This document shows, in pieces, positions 1 through 11,402 of a stretch of DNA of 64,000 nucleotides. The translations under genes were made by a program, and so were the position numbers. Within the stretch, counting starts at the first letter, position 1. Each line of letters starts with the position of its first letter. Under the pieces are notes generated by a model, which had not been told where the DNA came from, ran no database searches, and saw only the letters and a program-made list of their open reading frames with translations. The stretch comes from Eutreptiella sp. 'Long Island Sound 2002' (lineage: Eukaryota; Euglenozoa; Euglenophyceae; Eutreptiales; Eutreptiaceae): positions 154,534,265 to 154,598,264 of the forward strand of contig OZ038382.1 in assembly GCA_964036045.1 (NCBI GenBank), written 5' to 3'.

Positions 1-761
1 CTCCATTTGGCTTGGCGCACGAAAGATCACAAGAATTGATCTCAAGATCATGGGCTGACTTGGGCAGTGCGTGGCGCCCATATCCGAAGGGGTTTCGAGG
101 GTAAAGTGGGGATGTACATGGGCATTGGCCTTTGGTCTATATCCTCCATGAATACTAGACTTCGATTCCATGCGTGCTTTGAGCCTTCGGATAGGTGGTA
201 ACTTCAATTTTGAGCATATATGTGATATATGGCCAATATGGTGTGAATTGGCAGTTTTTTGGCATGTTATGAGTTCAAACTCATAGGTCATTTCTCCAAG
301 CCCATTCGACTCCAAGTCCAACCAAGTTTATGTCAGGGTAGGGCATGGTCCTGAGTGCCACTCTAGGCCATGACACGCCACCTCCCCTATTGGGCTAGGA
401 TTTAGAGGCTTGGGAGTGAACACATTTTTGGGGTTTATGTAGTGACTTTTGACACATGGCATTTAGCCATCTTATTTGATTGGGTTCAGGGCATCATGTT
501 GGTGAGTCAAGGGAAGGTCTTGAGTCCAGGGAATGAGGGGTCTATGGCTGTGATTGTGTACGTTTCCATCTTTCCCCAACTTTGCTTTATTTGTGTTCAT
601 ATGCCAATTTCAGGGCTTTCCTCTTTGGTGCAATTCTTGTACATGCCCGCCACCGTGAGACGACCGGTGTGCTGAACGAAGGCCCGCAGCCTGATTTGGA
701 TTGTGAATTGGGCTATTGCTGTACTTGTGGGATCTGGTTGCTATTCAGGGTTGAAGGAGGA
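1..761 (+). repeat. 5' LTR of the Ty3/gypsy chromovirus (left end outside window)
   Basis: This stretch is nearly identical to the reverse complement of 29077-29850, which lies downstream of the integrase on the minus strand, so the two are the LTRs of one element. Only about six single-base differences were seen by eye over some 900 bp, which suggests a young insertion. The LTR is broken at 761 by hAT copy 1; its missing 3' end (about 139 bp) is at 35435-35573 behind hAT copy 2. The left terminus is not in the window, so LTR length is at least about 900 bp. Short ORFs inside it are not genes. Confidence 0.85.
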
Positions 762-1959
762 TAGGGATGCAGGTTCGAATTCGCACGAATTCGCTCGAAT
801 TCGAATTCGCCCCGAATTCGCACGAATTCGTGGACCCCTCCGAATTCGAATTCGCAACTTCAAATTCGAATTCCCCCTTGATTCGCTTGAATTCCCCCGA
901 GGCTTAGAATCCATAGGCACCTACAATTTACCTTCACCTGTTTGCATATGCCCATTACCATATGGCATTAAACATTTCAAGTCCAAAAGCTTCCATAACC
1001 TTGCAATTTTTGTTGTTTGTTGTTGCTTGCATTCACCGTGCTTAAACTATTTGACAAAAATAAAGACAAATCAAAACGAAGAATTCCAAATATCGATGTA
1101 TACACCCTTCCTCGATTCTTTCAAATACCTTTTGGAAAAAAAGCAACAAAGCATGCAAAATCACCAATCCACACACAAACCATCACATGTGAACCACTTC
1201 TTGCCATTATTGGGCCTTCATTCATTGTATTCTTGCATTGAATCATGGGACTTGAATTCATCTAAGGGAGAGGATAACAAATACAAGGGAAACATAAAGC
1301 AAACTAGCAATGGGCATTCAATTAACATTATTATTGTCATGATGCTCAATAATCATCACTATGTGACCGTTACAGTACACTGTCAAATCTGGACTTTTTC
1401 GAACCTCGTAACAAGGATTTCTCTGCGTGCACGGAGCCGACGAGGGCAAGGAGTGTACCAAAATGAAGGTTAGGCAAGGGAAAACACGTTTTGACTGTCC
1501 AAAGTCGAAAAAAAAAGGTCGAAAATTAAAAGTTCGCGACGCGTTTTTCTCCGAACTGGTGCGGTTTTGGGAGGAACAGAGGGCACCGTCGTGTTCAGTG
1601 CAACGAGGCGGAGACAGCGGTGCGTTCAAAAGTCAAAAACAAGCTTTTTTCTCGAGACCGAGTACGCAGGCCCCGCACAAGCAACTGAATGGGTTAATCA
1701 AAGCACAATGATCATGGTTTTAATTGTATAAAGTCAAAAAAATTATTGCATGGCACAATTCAAAGTTAGGTTTTCATCTGGAGAAAAGACGGCGCACGCG
1801 TGGTCATTTTGCTGTCGCCTGCGAATTCGCAGAGCGAATTCGCCCCGAATTCGCAGTACTGTGAATTTCAGGCCGAATTCGCAGCGAATTCGTGCTGCGA
1901 ACGAATTCGCAGCGAATTCGGCGAATTCAAATTAAATTCGCTGCGAATCTGCATCCCTA
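762..1959 (+). mobile_element. Non-autonomous hAT element, copy 1 (1,198 bp)
   Basis: It begins TAGGGATGCAG and ends CTGCATCCCTA, an 11-bp perfect terminal inverted repeat with the T/CAGGG start typical of hAT elements. Just inside both ends are dense arrays of CGAATTCG and GCGAATTCGC motifs, which are probable transposase-binding subterminal repeats. The right-hand ~580 bp is homologous to the end of the transposase-bearing copy at 41128; the rest is unrelated filler without a gene. The flanks do not match each other: AAGGAGGA at 754-761 on the left, GACCACGG at 1960-1967 on the right. These flanks pair instead with those of copies 2 and 3. The 256-aa ORF across the left end is chance reading of the repeat. 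Confidence 0.93.
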
Positions 1960-2560
1960 GACCACGGGGGTGTTGTCGAACAGCGCACGCCACCTGATCC
2001 GGGCGCTGGCGCTGGGCAATTGACGGCAACCCGCCGTCCGCACTGAGGCGGAGACCCGGGCGGCACGCCCAGCCCTTGTGCACGCAAACTTCAGTAACCT
2101 CCACGGTGCCCCGGTGCGACGCATGGGACGCCCCCCCAGGACCCTGAGCCGCGCCTGGCGACAGGTCCTACTGCGACCACCTGGTGGCACACAGCCGCGC
2201 AACACACCCCAGCAACACCTGACGGTCCGACAAACCGACAAGACGGACGTCAACCTGCCCGACACATGCAACAGATGCCCGGAGAGTGGAGGCCAGCCTT
2301 CGCAACCCGTGGTGTCAAGCACGCACGGAAACCCCACGACTTCCTCCTACAACCCCCCGGGCGGGGGCCACGCTTCTCGGACCCAGCGACCCACCTGCAG
2401 CAGGGAACGGGGCGGCGCCACGCCCGGACCCGTCCTCCCGCCTCACCCTCCTCTTTCGCAAGCCGGATCCACAATGGGCCGGGCAAAGGGCCCAGCCAAA
2501 TACGCGGAACCCGCGGCCCGGCCGATAACCACAAGAATGTTAACGAACCACAGGCCAGAG
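1960..2560 (+). pseudogene. Fragment of the Ulp1-like protease family (C-terminal tail)
   Basis: Reading on the plus strand, the start resembles the region just after the catalytic-cysteine motif of the protease at 44746-46161: RHLIRALALG here against HQIRALALGG there. A stop follows at once, then a proline/arginine-rich tail whose order of short motifs (GRAK..A..AEPA..P.TT) matches the tail encoded on the minus strand at 44305-44749. It carries no catalytic residues and cannot act as an enzyme. If hAT copy 1 and copy 3 are rejoined by their flanks, this fragment lies directly behind the tail of the 44.7-kb gene, as a diverged tandem copy of its last part. Confidence 0.5.
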
Positions 2561-3489
2561 TATTACCGTCCAGGGCGAGCATCCGGAGATAAGTGCACCG
2601 CGGGGACCAGCGCGCACCTCCTCCGGGGAGTTGAGCGCCTGGGACGCGTAAGGTTACGACACGTATAACCTATGCGAATGGTACGAGGGGCACACTCCCC
2701 GCAGACAGTTAACAGTGTCCATGAGAGGGAGGGGGGCTGCAACACTGCCCGGTACTCCTGTCCTCCACAACCCTACCCGGGGCATGCGGGGGGCCACAAG
2801 CTCACCACACGGGGCCGCGCCGACCCCCCTGCCAACAGGCACGGGTGTGTTACGCCGAGCCCAACCCGCCACGTCGGACGGAGCGTCCCGACACTACAGC
2901 ACAAGCCGAACCACCCTAACCATCCTAGCCACCACACCCGGCACCGTGACACAGACACGCCACCCGAATGACCCGCAACGCACGACACGAGAAGGCGCAC
3001 GGCAGACAGACAGGCACGAGCACAAGCACAGCACCACCGAGCTGGAACAACACCCTGGGGCTACCATGGGGAGCACAGGGACACACCGAGGGGGACCGGC
3101 GGGGCCTTGCCACCGACGGGGGGTGTACATATGAGTGGCACAAGCGAAACTGGAAGTACGGCTATGGAGCACCACGAAATACCAGATAATGGATTGTGCA
3201 TGCAACACTGCCAGGGCGGGGCAGGGAACAGGGCACCGACAGGGGAAAAAACTTTTACAGTGGTCCGACCACTTGTCATGGCTTTTCTCCCCCGCGGCGG
3301 GCGGGCGGCGCACAGTACAAACGTACCGTGCCGGCCCCACACACCTGGCACCGACCAACATCGCAACAAGCAGCACACCTGCACACAACAAGTCCGACTG
3401 CGCGAACACCCGCTGCGACGACAAGGAACGAACGCCGAACAAACCAACCAAGAGGCGACTAACACGACCACACACCGCCAGAACCACTA
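2561..3489. other. GC-rich intergenic DNA, no gene recognised
   Basis: This stretch is GC-rich and full of overlapping open frames on both strands, none with a recognisable domain. Compositional skew away from stop codons explains the ORFs. I see no RNA gene or terminal repeats here. Confidence 0.5.
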
Positions 3490-4420
3490 CAGCAGACGCA
3501 ACGTGACCGTGAACAGACCGCGCGCGCATCGGCCAGCGCCAAGCTGGCTGGGCGTGCATGGGCCGGTGCGAGAGCGACGTCCAACGAGCTAGCGACACCG
3601 TAGCGAGCCGCGCCCCCCGACCACCATGGCCACAAGCACAGAGGAACACTGTGACTCTACCGCTGCGGACGCGGCCCAGGGAAACGTTCCCAAACTACAC
3701 TACACGACACTTGTACAAACCAAGACGCCAGAAGCCGACGCAGACACAAACGTGCTGGCTAAACGGGCAGGATTCGACGATAAGACCACTGGCAGCAGCG
3801 CAACGGAACCCACACGAACCCGGCCAACCATGAGGCGGCCACGACAACCGCGCACCAACCACACCACAGCTGCAGCCACCACTTGACCGTAAACAGACCA
3901 CACGCAAGCCGGCCAACGCTGAACCAGCCAGGCGTGCACGGGTCGAAACGGAAACAGCGCCCAACGGGTCGGCAACACCGTGGTGCGCCACGCCCACTGA
4001 CGACCGTACCAACGAACACAGCAGAACACCGCAACGCTGCCAATACAAACGCGACCAACCAACGGTAACAAACTACACAACACTACACTTCGACAAACCA
4101 CGACGCCACTGACCAGCACCGACACGGACATGCCGGCTGCATAAACAACATGCGGCGGAACAACCACCGGCAGCAGCGCAATGGAACCCACGCAAACCAA
4201 GCCGACCATGAGGCGGCCAAGACGACCGCGAACCAACAACACCGCAGCTGCAGCCGCCACTTGACCGTAAACAGACCACACGCAAGCCGGCCAACACCAA
4301 ACCAGCCAGGCGTGCACGGGCCGAAACGGGAACGGCGTCCATAGGGTTGGTGACACCGTGGTGCGCCGCGCCCGCTGACGACCATGCCCACGAACAAAAC
4401 TTGGCTCTACCATCAGTCAA
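3490..4420. repeat. Degenerate tandem repeat, unit ~380 bp, about 2.5 copies
   Basis: The phrase GACCGTRAACAGACC recurs at about 3503, 3887 and 4264, spaced 384 and 377 bp. Each is followed by a related stretch with CCAGCCAGGCGTGCACGGG-like and ACACCGTGGTGCGCC-like blocks. The 237-aa minus-strand ORF across it, with its repeating valine/tryptophan-rich phrases, is the antisense of this repeat and is not taken as a gene. Confidence 0.75.
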
Positions 4421-5308
4421 CCGACCAACGTACATTAACAAACTACACCGCAACCGTACCATACGACCGACCAACCGGCCACAACGACCTACTTCGAAAC
4501 CCCGGCCCCCCGGGAGAGCGCAAGCTCGACCGAGTCAGGAGGTGTGAGTGTGCGCCACGGCATGCGAGTGCCGTAGCACGTGCTTCTTTAAGTCGCCTCA
4601 CACCTACTGAAAACCAACCCAGGTGGGGGTGCCTGCAGGACAGGGCCTTTGGCCTGGCTCCGGGCCCCTGGGCCCCAGAATCCGGAGGTTGATGAGGATG
4701 TGCGGTGGGACCCTCCCCCACGTATCATCCGCCCGAAGGAGAGGAATGTGAGACTTCGGTCGAACATGAGTTACCTCTCTGGGCAGAACCCGCTGTAGGG
4801 TACTGCTCGCGGCGACCGCGCCCGTCCCCCATGTGGGGGAGCCGCTTTGTGGGGGCACGTGCAGTAGGGCCGTGGGTGGGTGAGCAAAAGCCCCTTGGTA
4901 AGTCCCCCCTGCGGGGCAACCCCAGTCCCGAGTCGACCTACCTACCTATCTACTTGAAGTTCTCGGCCGTGAGGTGAGACAGGGGTCGCCAGGGGAGTTG
5001 ATGGTGGACAGCTCTCCTTCCCGCCAGAGGCGGCCACCATGTAAAACAAACAGGGAGATGTCAGATGAGGCTGCGGATGCGGCCGCCCTTACTTACTTAC
5101 TTACTTGCAACTCAAGGCAAATCGGATCGCATATTCACAAGGATAGTTGAAATGTTTTGGGAAAAGAGTTGGAAAACTGCCCCATAGTCACTCAATCTCC
5201 ATAGTGCCATCTCAGGAGATGTGCACTCTTTGTTTTGGGTCCCATATATGCTGAGGTGGCATGGCATGTGGCGATGAGATCACTGCCATGTCACATGGGA
5301 TCTTCCTA
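4421..5308. other. Non-coding, with CTAC/CTTA microsatellites
   Basis: No gene is supported. Short tetranucleotide runs occur near 4938-4955 (CTAC-like) and 5089-5107 (CTTA). A CTAC run also sits at the edge of the duplicated block near 52890-52907, so these tetranucleotides may mark rearrangement points. Confidence 0.5.
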
Positions 5309-5397
5309 CTTAGCTAGGCTGACCGGGAATTGAACCCAGGACCTCTCAAAAAGAGGTGCCCCAGCCCCCTAGGGTGCATACCACTAGGATAGCTAAG
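5309..5397 (-). ncRNA. tRNA-like element, probable tRNA-derived SINE head (Lys-UUU-like)
   Basis: On the minus strand there is a box A-like TAGCTATCCTAGTGG and a good box B (GGTTCAATTCC). The T arm folds with a 5-bp stem and the loop TTCAATT. An anticodon-like arm has stem ACCTC/GAGGT and a 7-nt loop TTTTTGA, which would place UUU as anticodon. Outer 8-bp arms CTTAGCTA/TAGCTAAG pair. The D-arm region is too long by roughly 12 nt and the acceptor does not look like a working tRNA, so a SINE head or tRNA pseudogene is more likely than a functional tRNA. Box A/B would serve as an internal Pol III promoter. Confidence 0.6.
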
Positions 5398-5661
5398 AAT
5401 TCATGAGAAAACATAGATAAATTCATAGGCTCTGCCCTGGATATGTCAGTTCTCAGTCAACTCTGGAAAAGATGAATAGCCTCACATTGATAGGGGATTA
5501 AGGGGTCCACTCCATATCCTGATTTAGTGTTTGGTTCCATAAGTCAAAATGTGTTTTTACCCATTTTGGTTAGGCCAATACTAAGATAAAAATGCTAGAG
5601 TGCTTAATGCATCTCTAATACAACTAGAGTATGCCTCAAGGCATTGGAAAAGCACTTTTTC
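5398..5661. other. AT-rich spacer, nothing recognised
   Basis: No open frame of note, no terminal repeats and no RNA-like fold stand out. Composition drops sharply in GC compared with the flanks. Confidence 0.4.
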
Positions 5662-5800
5662 TTACTCTCACCCCAGCGGACACCTCACGGCCGTCCCGGA
5701 TTTCGGGGCATTTTCCCGACTTCTCGTGGTCAGGCTCCCCATGGTTGGCCCATGGTTCACCACCCCATGGCGACTGGTTTCCCCATCCCACGCGCCCCGC
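5662..5800 (+). repeat. ~130-bp module repeated at 55409-55537
   Basis: This block is about 90% identical, in the same orientation, to 55409-55537. Three CCATGG hexamers lie close together and make local palindromes. No coding sense was found. The two copies are 50 kb apart in the window. Confidence 0.8.
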
Positions 5801-6628
5801 CCCACCATCAGGGAACTGATGGGGGGGAGGCCAGCAGGGGCGGACGGCGGGGGAATGCCCCCGAAGGGGTACCTGAGGAGGTCGCCCAAGCCCGCCTACA
5901 AGACGGAGGACAGGGCGGAGGCCCAGAGGCGCGTGAGAGCGCGCGAGATACAGCCCTGGCCAGGGGAAGAGCAGCGGAGAGCACACGGAGCAGGAGAGCA
6001 GCAGTAAGAGGGCGGGCGAGAGACAGGTGATGGGGGGGGGAGGTGAGGGGAGAGAAGAGAGGGAAGAGAGGAGAGTGGTGCGAGGGAGGGGTGCCCACGT
6101 GGCATGGCCGGGGACCGCCAAGGGGCACGCCCCATGAGGGCGATGGGACCGGAGACGAACACCGAGGGGAGCCGTGACCCGATGACCAGTGCAGTGCTGA
6201 CGTGCGTGCATGCAGGGAGGAGGGTAAAAAAAAGAAAATTAACCAACAAACGCGGCAAAGGCAGGAAGCCACAAGGCATGATGCACAGCGGGAAAGGGGG
6301 GAGGGTAGACCAAAACAAAAAAAAACTGCAATGCACCGCCGGAGCGCGTAAAGCACAGAGCGAGCAGGCAGCGGGGGAACGGGAAGGAGCAAACGTTGCA
6401 GAAGAGGGGCCGGGGGTGGCGCGCGAAAAAAAAAAAACGCAGCTGGCCAGGTGGAAAATAGGCACGGGTACCGGGGGAAGCAGGGGCGGGGCCAGGAAGA
6501 AGGGCCCGCAACAGGTCCAGAAAGAAACAAACTACACAAACAAAAGGGGGCGGGAAGGGAGCGACCCGTGCAAGCCGCACGAAACGGTTCCCGGATGGAT
6601 GAGGATCCAGTGGGCCCGCGCCACAGGG
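5801..6628. repeat. Purine-rich spacer; right end is an inverted copy of ~55.93-56.01 kb
   Basis: The last ~90 bases (about 6545-6628) are the reverse complement of part of the repeat at 55690-56010. The similarity stops exactly where the 85-bp minisatellite begins, so the 55.9-kb copy behaves like an unoccupied site. The remainder is G/A-rich on the plus strand with A runs. ORFs here on either strand are compositional. Confidence 0.55.
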
Positions 6629-8438
6629 TTATGCAGCTACCTTGCCCACTTGTGGGCCAACTCCAATTCTGCCCCCCCCGCTTTGAAGCGGTGGGAACCC
6701 CCGGGCGGCAGGAGTCATGGAGCCACCTTGCCCACTTGTGGGCCACTTCTGATTTTGCCCCCCGCTCTGAGGCGGTGGGGACCCCCCATGCGGCAGGGGT
6801 TATGTTGGCACCTTGCCTACTTTTCAGCCAGCTCTAATTCTGCCCCCCCGCTTTGAAGCCGTGGGGACCCCCCAGGCGGGAGGGGTTATGTAGCCACGTT
6901 GCCCACTTGTGGGCCACCTCTGATTTTGCCCCCCGCTTTGAAGCGGTGGGGAGCCCCCAGGGGGCAGGGGTTATGTAGCCACCTTGCCCACTTGTGAGCC
7001 ACTTCTGATTTTGCCCCCCGCTCTGAAGCGGTGGGGACCCCCCATGCGGCAGGGGTTCTGTAGCCACCTTGCCCCTTTGTGGGCCGCCTCTCATTCTGCC
7101 CCGCACTCTGAAGCGGTGGGGACCCCCTAGGCGGCAGGGGTTATGTAGCCACCTTGCCCACTTGTGGGCCACTTCTGATTCTGCCCCCCGATGTGAAGCG
7201 GTGGGCACCCCCTAGACGGCAGGGGTTATGTAGCCACCTTACCCACTTGTGGGCCACTTCTGATTCTGCCGGCCGCTGTGAAGCGGTGGGGACCCCCTAG
7301 GTGGCAGGGGTTATGTAGCCACCTTGCCCACTTGTGGGCCACGTCTGATTTTGCCCCCCGCTCTTAAGCGGTGGGGACCCCCCATGCGGCAGGGGTTATG
7401 TAGCCACCTTGCCCAGTTGTGGGCCACCTCTGATTCTGCCACCCGCTCTGAAGCGGTGGGGACCCCCTAGGGGGCAGGGGTTCTGTAGCCACCTTGCCCA
7501 CTTGTGAGCCGCCTCTGATTCTGCCCCGCGCTCTGAAGCGGTGGGGACTCCCTAGGAGGCAGAGGTTATGTAGGCACCTTGCCTACTTGTGAGCCAGCTC
7601 TAATTCTGCCCCTCCGCTTTGAAGCGGTGGGGACCCCCCAGACGGCAGGGGTTATGTAGCCACTTTGCCCACTTGTGGTCACTTCTGATTCTGCCCTCCG
7701 CTTTGAAGCGGTCGGGACCCCCCAGGCGGCAGGGGTTATGTAGCCACCTTGCCCACTTGTGGGCCACTTCTGATTTTGCCTCCCGCTCTGAAGCGCGGGG
7801 GACCCCTAGGAGGCAGAGGTTATGTAGGCACCTTGCCTACTTGTGAGCCAGCTCTAATTCTGCCCCTCCGCTTTGAAGCGGTGGGGACCCCCCAGACGGC
7901 AGGGGTTATGTAGCCACCTTGCCCACTTGTGGGCCACTTCTGATTCTGCCCTCCGCTCTTAAGCAGTGGGGACCCCCATTGCGGCAGGGGTTACGTAGCC
8001 ACGTTGCCCACCTGTGAGCCACGTCTGATTCTGCCCCCCGCTCTGAAGCGGTGGGGACCCCCGAGGTAGCAGGGGTTCTGTAGCCACCTTGCCCCTTTGT
8101 GAGCCACTTCTGATTCTGCGCCCTGCTCTGAAGCGCTGGGGACCCCCCAGGCGGCAGGGGTTCTGTAGCCACCTTGCCCCTTTGTGAGCCACCTCTGATT
8201 CTGCCCCGCGCTCTGAAGCGGTGGGGACCCCCCAGGCGGCAGGGGTTATGGAGCCACCTTGCCCACTTGTGAGCCCCTTCTGATTTTGCCTCCCGCTCTG
8301 AAGCGGTGCGGTCTCCAAGGAGGCAGAGGTTATGTAGGCACCTTGCCTAGTTTTCAGCAAGCTCTAATTCTGCCCCCCCGCTTTGAAGCGGTGGGGACCC
8401 CCTAGACGCCAGGGGTTATGTAGCCACCTTGCCCACTT
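6629..8438. repeat. 85-bp minisatellite, block 1
   Basis: About 21 head-to-tail units of 85 bp. Each unit holds two inverted repeats: GCCCACTTGTGGGC (6-bp arms, 2-nt loop) and a second hairpin CCCCGC-TCTGAA-GCGGTGGGG. Units differ at scattered sites, for example TTGTGAGCC or TTTTCAGCC variants. Because 85 is 3x28+1, frames shift each unit, and the many repeated ORFs (phrases such as LAHLWATSDF) are artefacts. Confidence 0.95.
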
Positions 8439-11402
8439 TTTTTTTCCATTTCAACATCTTCAGAGTCTCGTGTAGTTCGCATGCGATGACACTATGGACA
8501 GTGTAGGGGGCTGAGTATCGCTGCCTGTGGGCTGGTGTGGGCCTCCCTGGCTGATTGCGGCTGGCACGGCCCCCTGGGGCTGGCGCGGCTCGCTCGTGCC
8601 GGAAACGGCCGACTACCCCCTTCGGGAGTGATACTATATGCCCAGCGCATACACAGTGCACCTCTGCCAAAATACCCGAGGCTGAACCTGAAGTATGTAC
8701 AGTACTATTGAACAAGGTGAGCAGACAAAAGTACTGTCACCCCACCCCGTGAGGGGGCCGCTGGAGGGGTGTGAGGAGAACACAGGTTTTGAAAAAAAAG
8801 AAAAAGAAAACGCTGTGCCAGCTGACGTGCAAAACTGTACGAAGAGACACGGTATAAAGGTTCCCTGGGGAGGGAGAACAGATGTGCACTGACTGCCTGG
8901 CGTGGGAGACGCCACAAAACCACCCGGATGGGGCAGTACCACAGGCAAGGGCCGTATGTTGTGCCGTGGCGGCGCAACTGTAGGAGGGAGGGAGATCCTA
9001 TACTACCTACTATACTGTCAAGGAGGCACCGGAGCATTCATCTCTTGTGGGGGGGGGGGGCGTCCAGAGTTGAGGGCGGGGGGTCCAGAAGAGGGACACC
9101 AGGGCTTTGGGGTGGGAGGGGGCGAGCGGGGCCGAGGCCAGCGTGGTGTAGAGGGAAAGCGCAACGAGGGGGGGGGGGGGGGTAGCAGGAAGAGGGGACG
9201 TGAGTCACAGTGTGTGGCAATTGCACAGAGGCAAGGGCTCGAATCCACTGGGAAGCAAAGAAACTGAAAAGTGATGACACATGCAACGTCTGCAGCAGTA
9301 AATCGGCGTTGAAGAGCGGTAGTCTGTGACTGTAAAGGAAACTTACGGAATTAGGCTCATTCTTGGTCGTAACGTTGGCTTGACACCTGAGGTTCAGATG
9401 GCAGAAAGGAAATGGGAAATGGAGGACTGACGGCGAGCGCACGAGGGGGCGGCGTTCTGATGTCGTTTGGTAGGATGACTGGACGGGGGGGGGGCGAGCC
9501 TGACGTTTGTGGCCACCCGAACGGGATTTGACCGTTTGGGGGAGAGGGGCAGGAGGGTGGTAGATGTGTTGACGGCGAGCAGCCGGGCGATCAGAGTTGC
9601 TGTAGGGGCCCCAGGAGTCAAAAAATGTATTGGCAGTCAGGGGCGGGGGAAGGGGATCAGGAGCTGGGTGTTCGCGGCGATACAAGCATATGTCTTTAAT
9701 TGCGGCTGTTAGCTGACGCCGGCGTTCAGGGAGAATTGACTTGAGGAAAGCCCTTTGCTCTTTGTCAGGGGCTAGAACGTCGAAAAGAGACTTTGCGACA
9801 AGAGTCCGGGCGAAATTGCGAAGTTCACCTCGGGACCGGTTCCCAGCCAACCAGCCATGTACCCTGGGGCTGAGGTTGGGTCCCCATGCGTCTGCCAGTC
9901 GCCCGAGGTGTTGTGACATGGCGGGGCACAGCGCCACTGTGGAAATGACGTCTAGGGGATGGGCCTCATCACACGCAGGGCACTTTCGGTCGGAGAGGTC
10001 CCAGAAAGGGTGGTTGCCTTGGATGCCCTTGACTCCTAGGCTCCACTTGGTGGCAAAAGAGCTGAACCACGAATAATGGCTCGCCGAATCAAAACTAATT
10101 GTGGCCACGATGCCTGTGTGGTCATGACGTTCAACCAGTTTGTGCCGGATGGCGCCACTCAGTTTGTGTATGCACGGGTTACCATGAAAGGTAACTGATA
10201 GTTTTGAGGGGGGCATCTATGTTGAGAACAGACCACCATGGCATGAGACGTATATTTAGTGAATCCATCAGCGATTTCGTTTCCATGGAAGCCTACATGC
10301 GACTTCAACCAACCTGCCCCCGCATTGAACCGGATGTCCTGAAGCAGGTCTTTGACAACCGTTTGCCAGGTTCCCTGAGTGCTGGAGCTTGGGGGGGGGG
10401 AGGGGGGCTTGAGAGAGGCACCAGTCAACACATCCCACAAGCTGGGAGTTATCGATACAAAAGAAGGCAGATCCTGTGAAACCCACGGACTTTAAGTATC
10501 TACAACATTGAACAAAGGACCAGAATTCTGCATCTTTACTGCCTGCATACGGGCACGGGATTGCGAGTACCAGTGTAGTGCCGTCGGGCCAGTGCATGAC
10601 TGCCGCAGAGCCAGCCAGTGGGGCATCCCAGGACCCGTCCAAGTACACCCAGAGCCAAGAGTTTCTGTCGGGGTGGTCGAGGGCATCTAAGACACTAGTG
10701 CATCCCCACGAAAGCAGATCGGAGACCTGTAGCCCGGTGAACTGCCCCTTGTAATGGAATAGATAACCATACTGGTTTCCTTCAACGAGCTGTGAAGAGA
10801 AGGGAGGCGGGTATGGGGGGAGAGGGGGGGGCAGAGAACAAAGAGCTGGAGCCAGAGACTCGTGGAGCCGTGGCGCACGGGTCGGGGGTCCAAACAAATC
10901 CATATTATGGGCCGTGAAGGTGTGGTGTTTGTCGTTAATGTGGAACTCAGTGGAGTCCGAATGAAAGCGAATGAGAGAGGACTGGCGCTGTGGTTCGTAC
11001 TGCATGACAGTCCCAGTGAACCAGCCCCCGTTGAACTCCACATGAATCTCCTCACCGGGCTCCAGGCTGTTCACAGGGCATGGGTTCCAGGGCCCTAACC
11101 CGTGGCAGCGCCCCCCTAAACCGTGCACAGAGTCCAGAAAGGCGACCTGCAACCAGTTCGGCTGCGGGGCAGAAAGGGCTTGGCGCATAAAATTGTTGCA
11201 CTGCGTGGGGCCGTCCAAATTCAGGTAGCGCATGCTGTAATTGTATATTTGTGTGCGCATCAAAGAGAGCAGGGGGGAAAGCTGTTATTCACCGACAGTC
11301 TTAGAAACAGAGCGGTCTTTAGGGGAAAGAATGCGCGGTAGTTTGCCGTAGCTGGCAATGTTGCTCCACAGCGATTGCTGAAGTGTGCGTAGCTGCTTTT
11401 CA
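8439..11402 (-). mobile_element. 5'-truncated LINE-type retrotransposon inserted in the minisatellite
   Basis: The fragment runs on the minus strand and ends at 8437-8445 in a short A run (T run on plus) against minisatellite sequence, as expected for target-primed insertion. The 5' part, with endonuclease and reverse transcriptase, is missing: coding sense stops at about 11400 where the minisatellite resumes. No matching target duplication was found. Contents are the tail of the pol gene (9600-11395) and about 1 kb of 3' untranslated sequence with G/C homopolymers. Confidence 0.75.
9600..11395 (-). pseudogene. LINE pol C-terminal part: Tudor-like segment, RNase H, zinc motif (frameshifted)
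   Basis: Within the upstream frame (11263-10268), residues ~68-125 resemble a Tudor-like fold (GEEIHVEFNGGWFTGTVMQ). RNase H follows with YLDGSW (Asp209), the SKDAEFW glutamate (Glu247) and FFCIDNSQ (Asp271). The last RNase H motif, GFHGNEIADGFTKY, lies in another frame (10440-10159). The shift falls at a G/C homopolymer near 10390-10410. A third frame (from 10216) carries a terminal CPAC...C cysteine motif typical of LINE C-termini. A stop also interrupts the coding sense near 11290. RNase H would degrade the RNA template, but no intact protein can be made from this copy. It is identified as a LINE by domain order, not by a reverse transcriptase, which is absent. Confidence 0.7.

Noticed and set aside
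703-1473. 256-aa ORF, repeated at 34193-34948
   Set aside because: It crosses the hAT terminus and reads the GAATTC array as RIRPEFARIR-type peptide; identical in each element copy and unrelated to transposase.
3700-4413. 237-aa minus-strand ORF, possible membrane protein
   Set aside because: Hydrophobic phrases repeat with the ~380-bp DNA repeat; antisense of GC-rich sequence gives Val/Leu/Cys-rich frames by chance.
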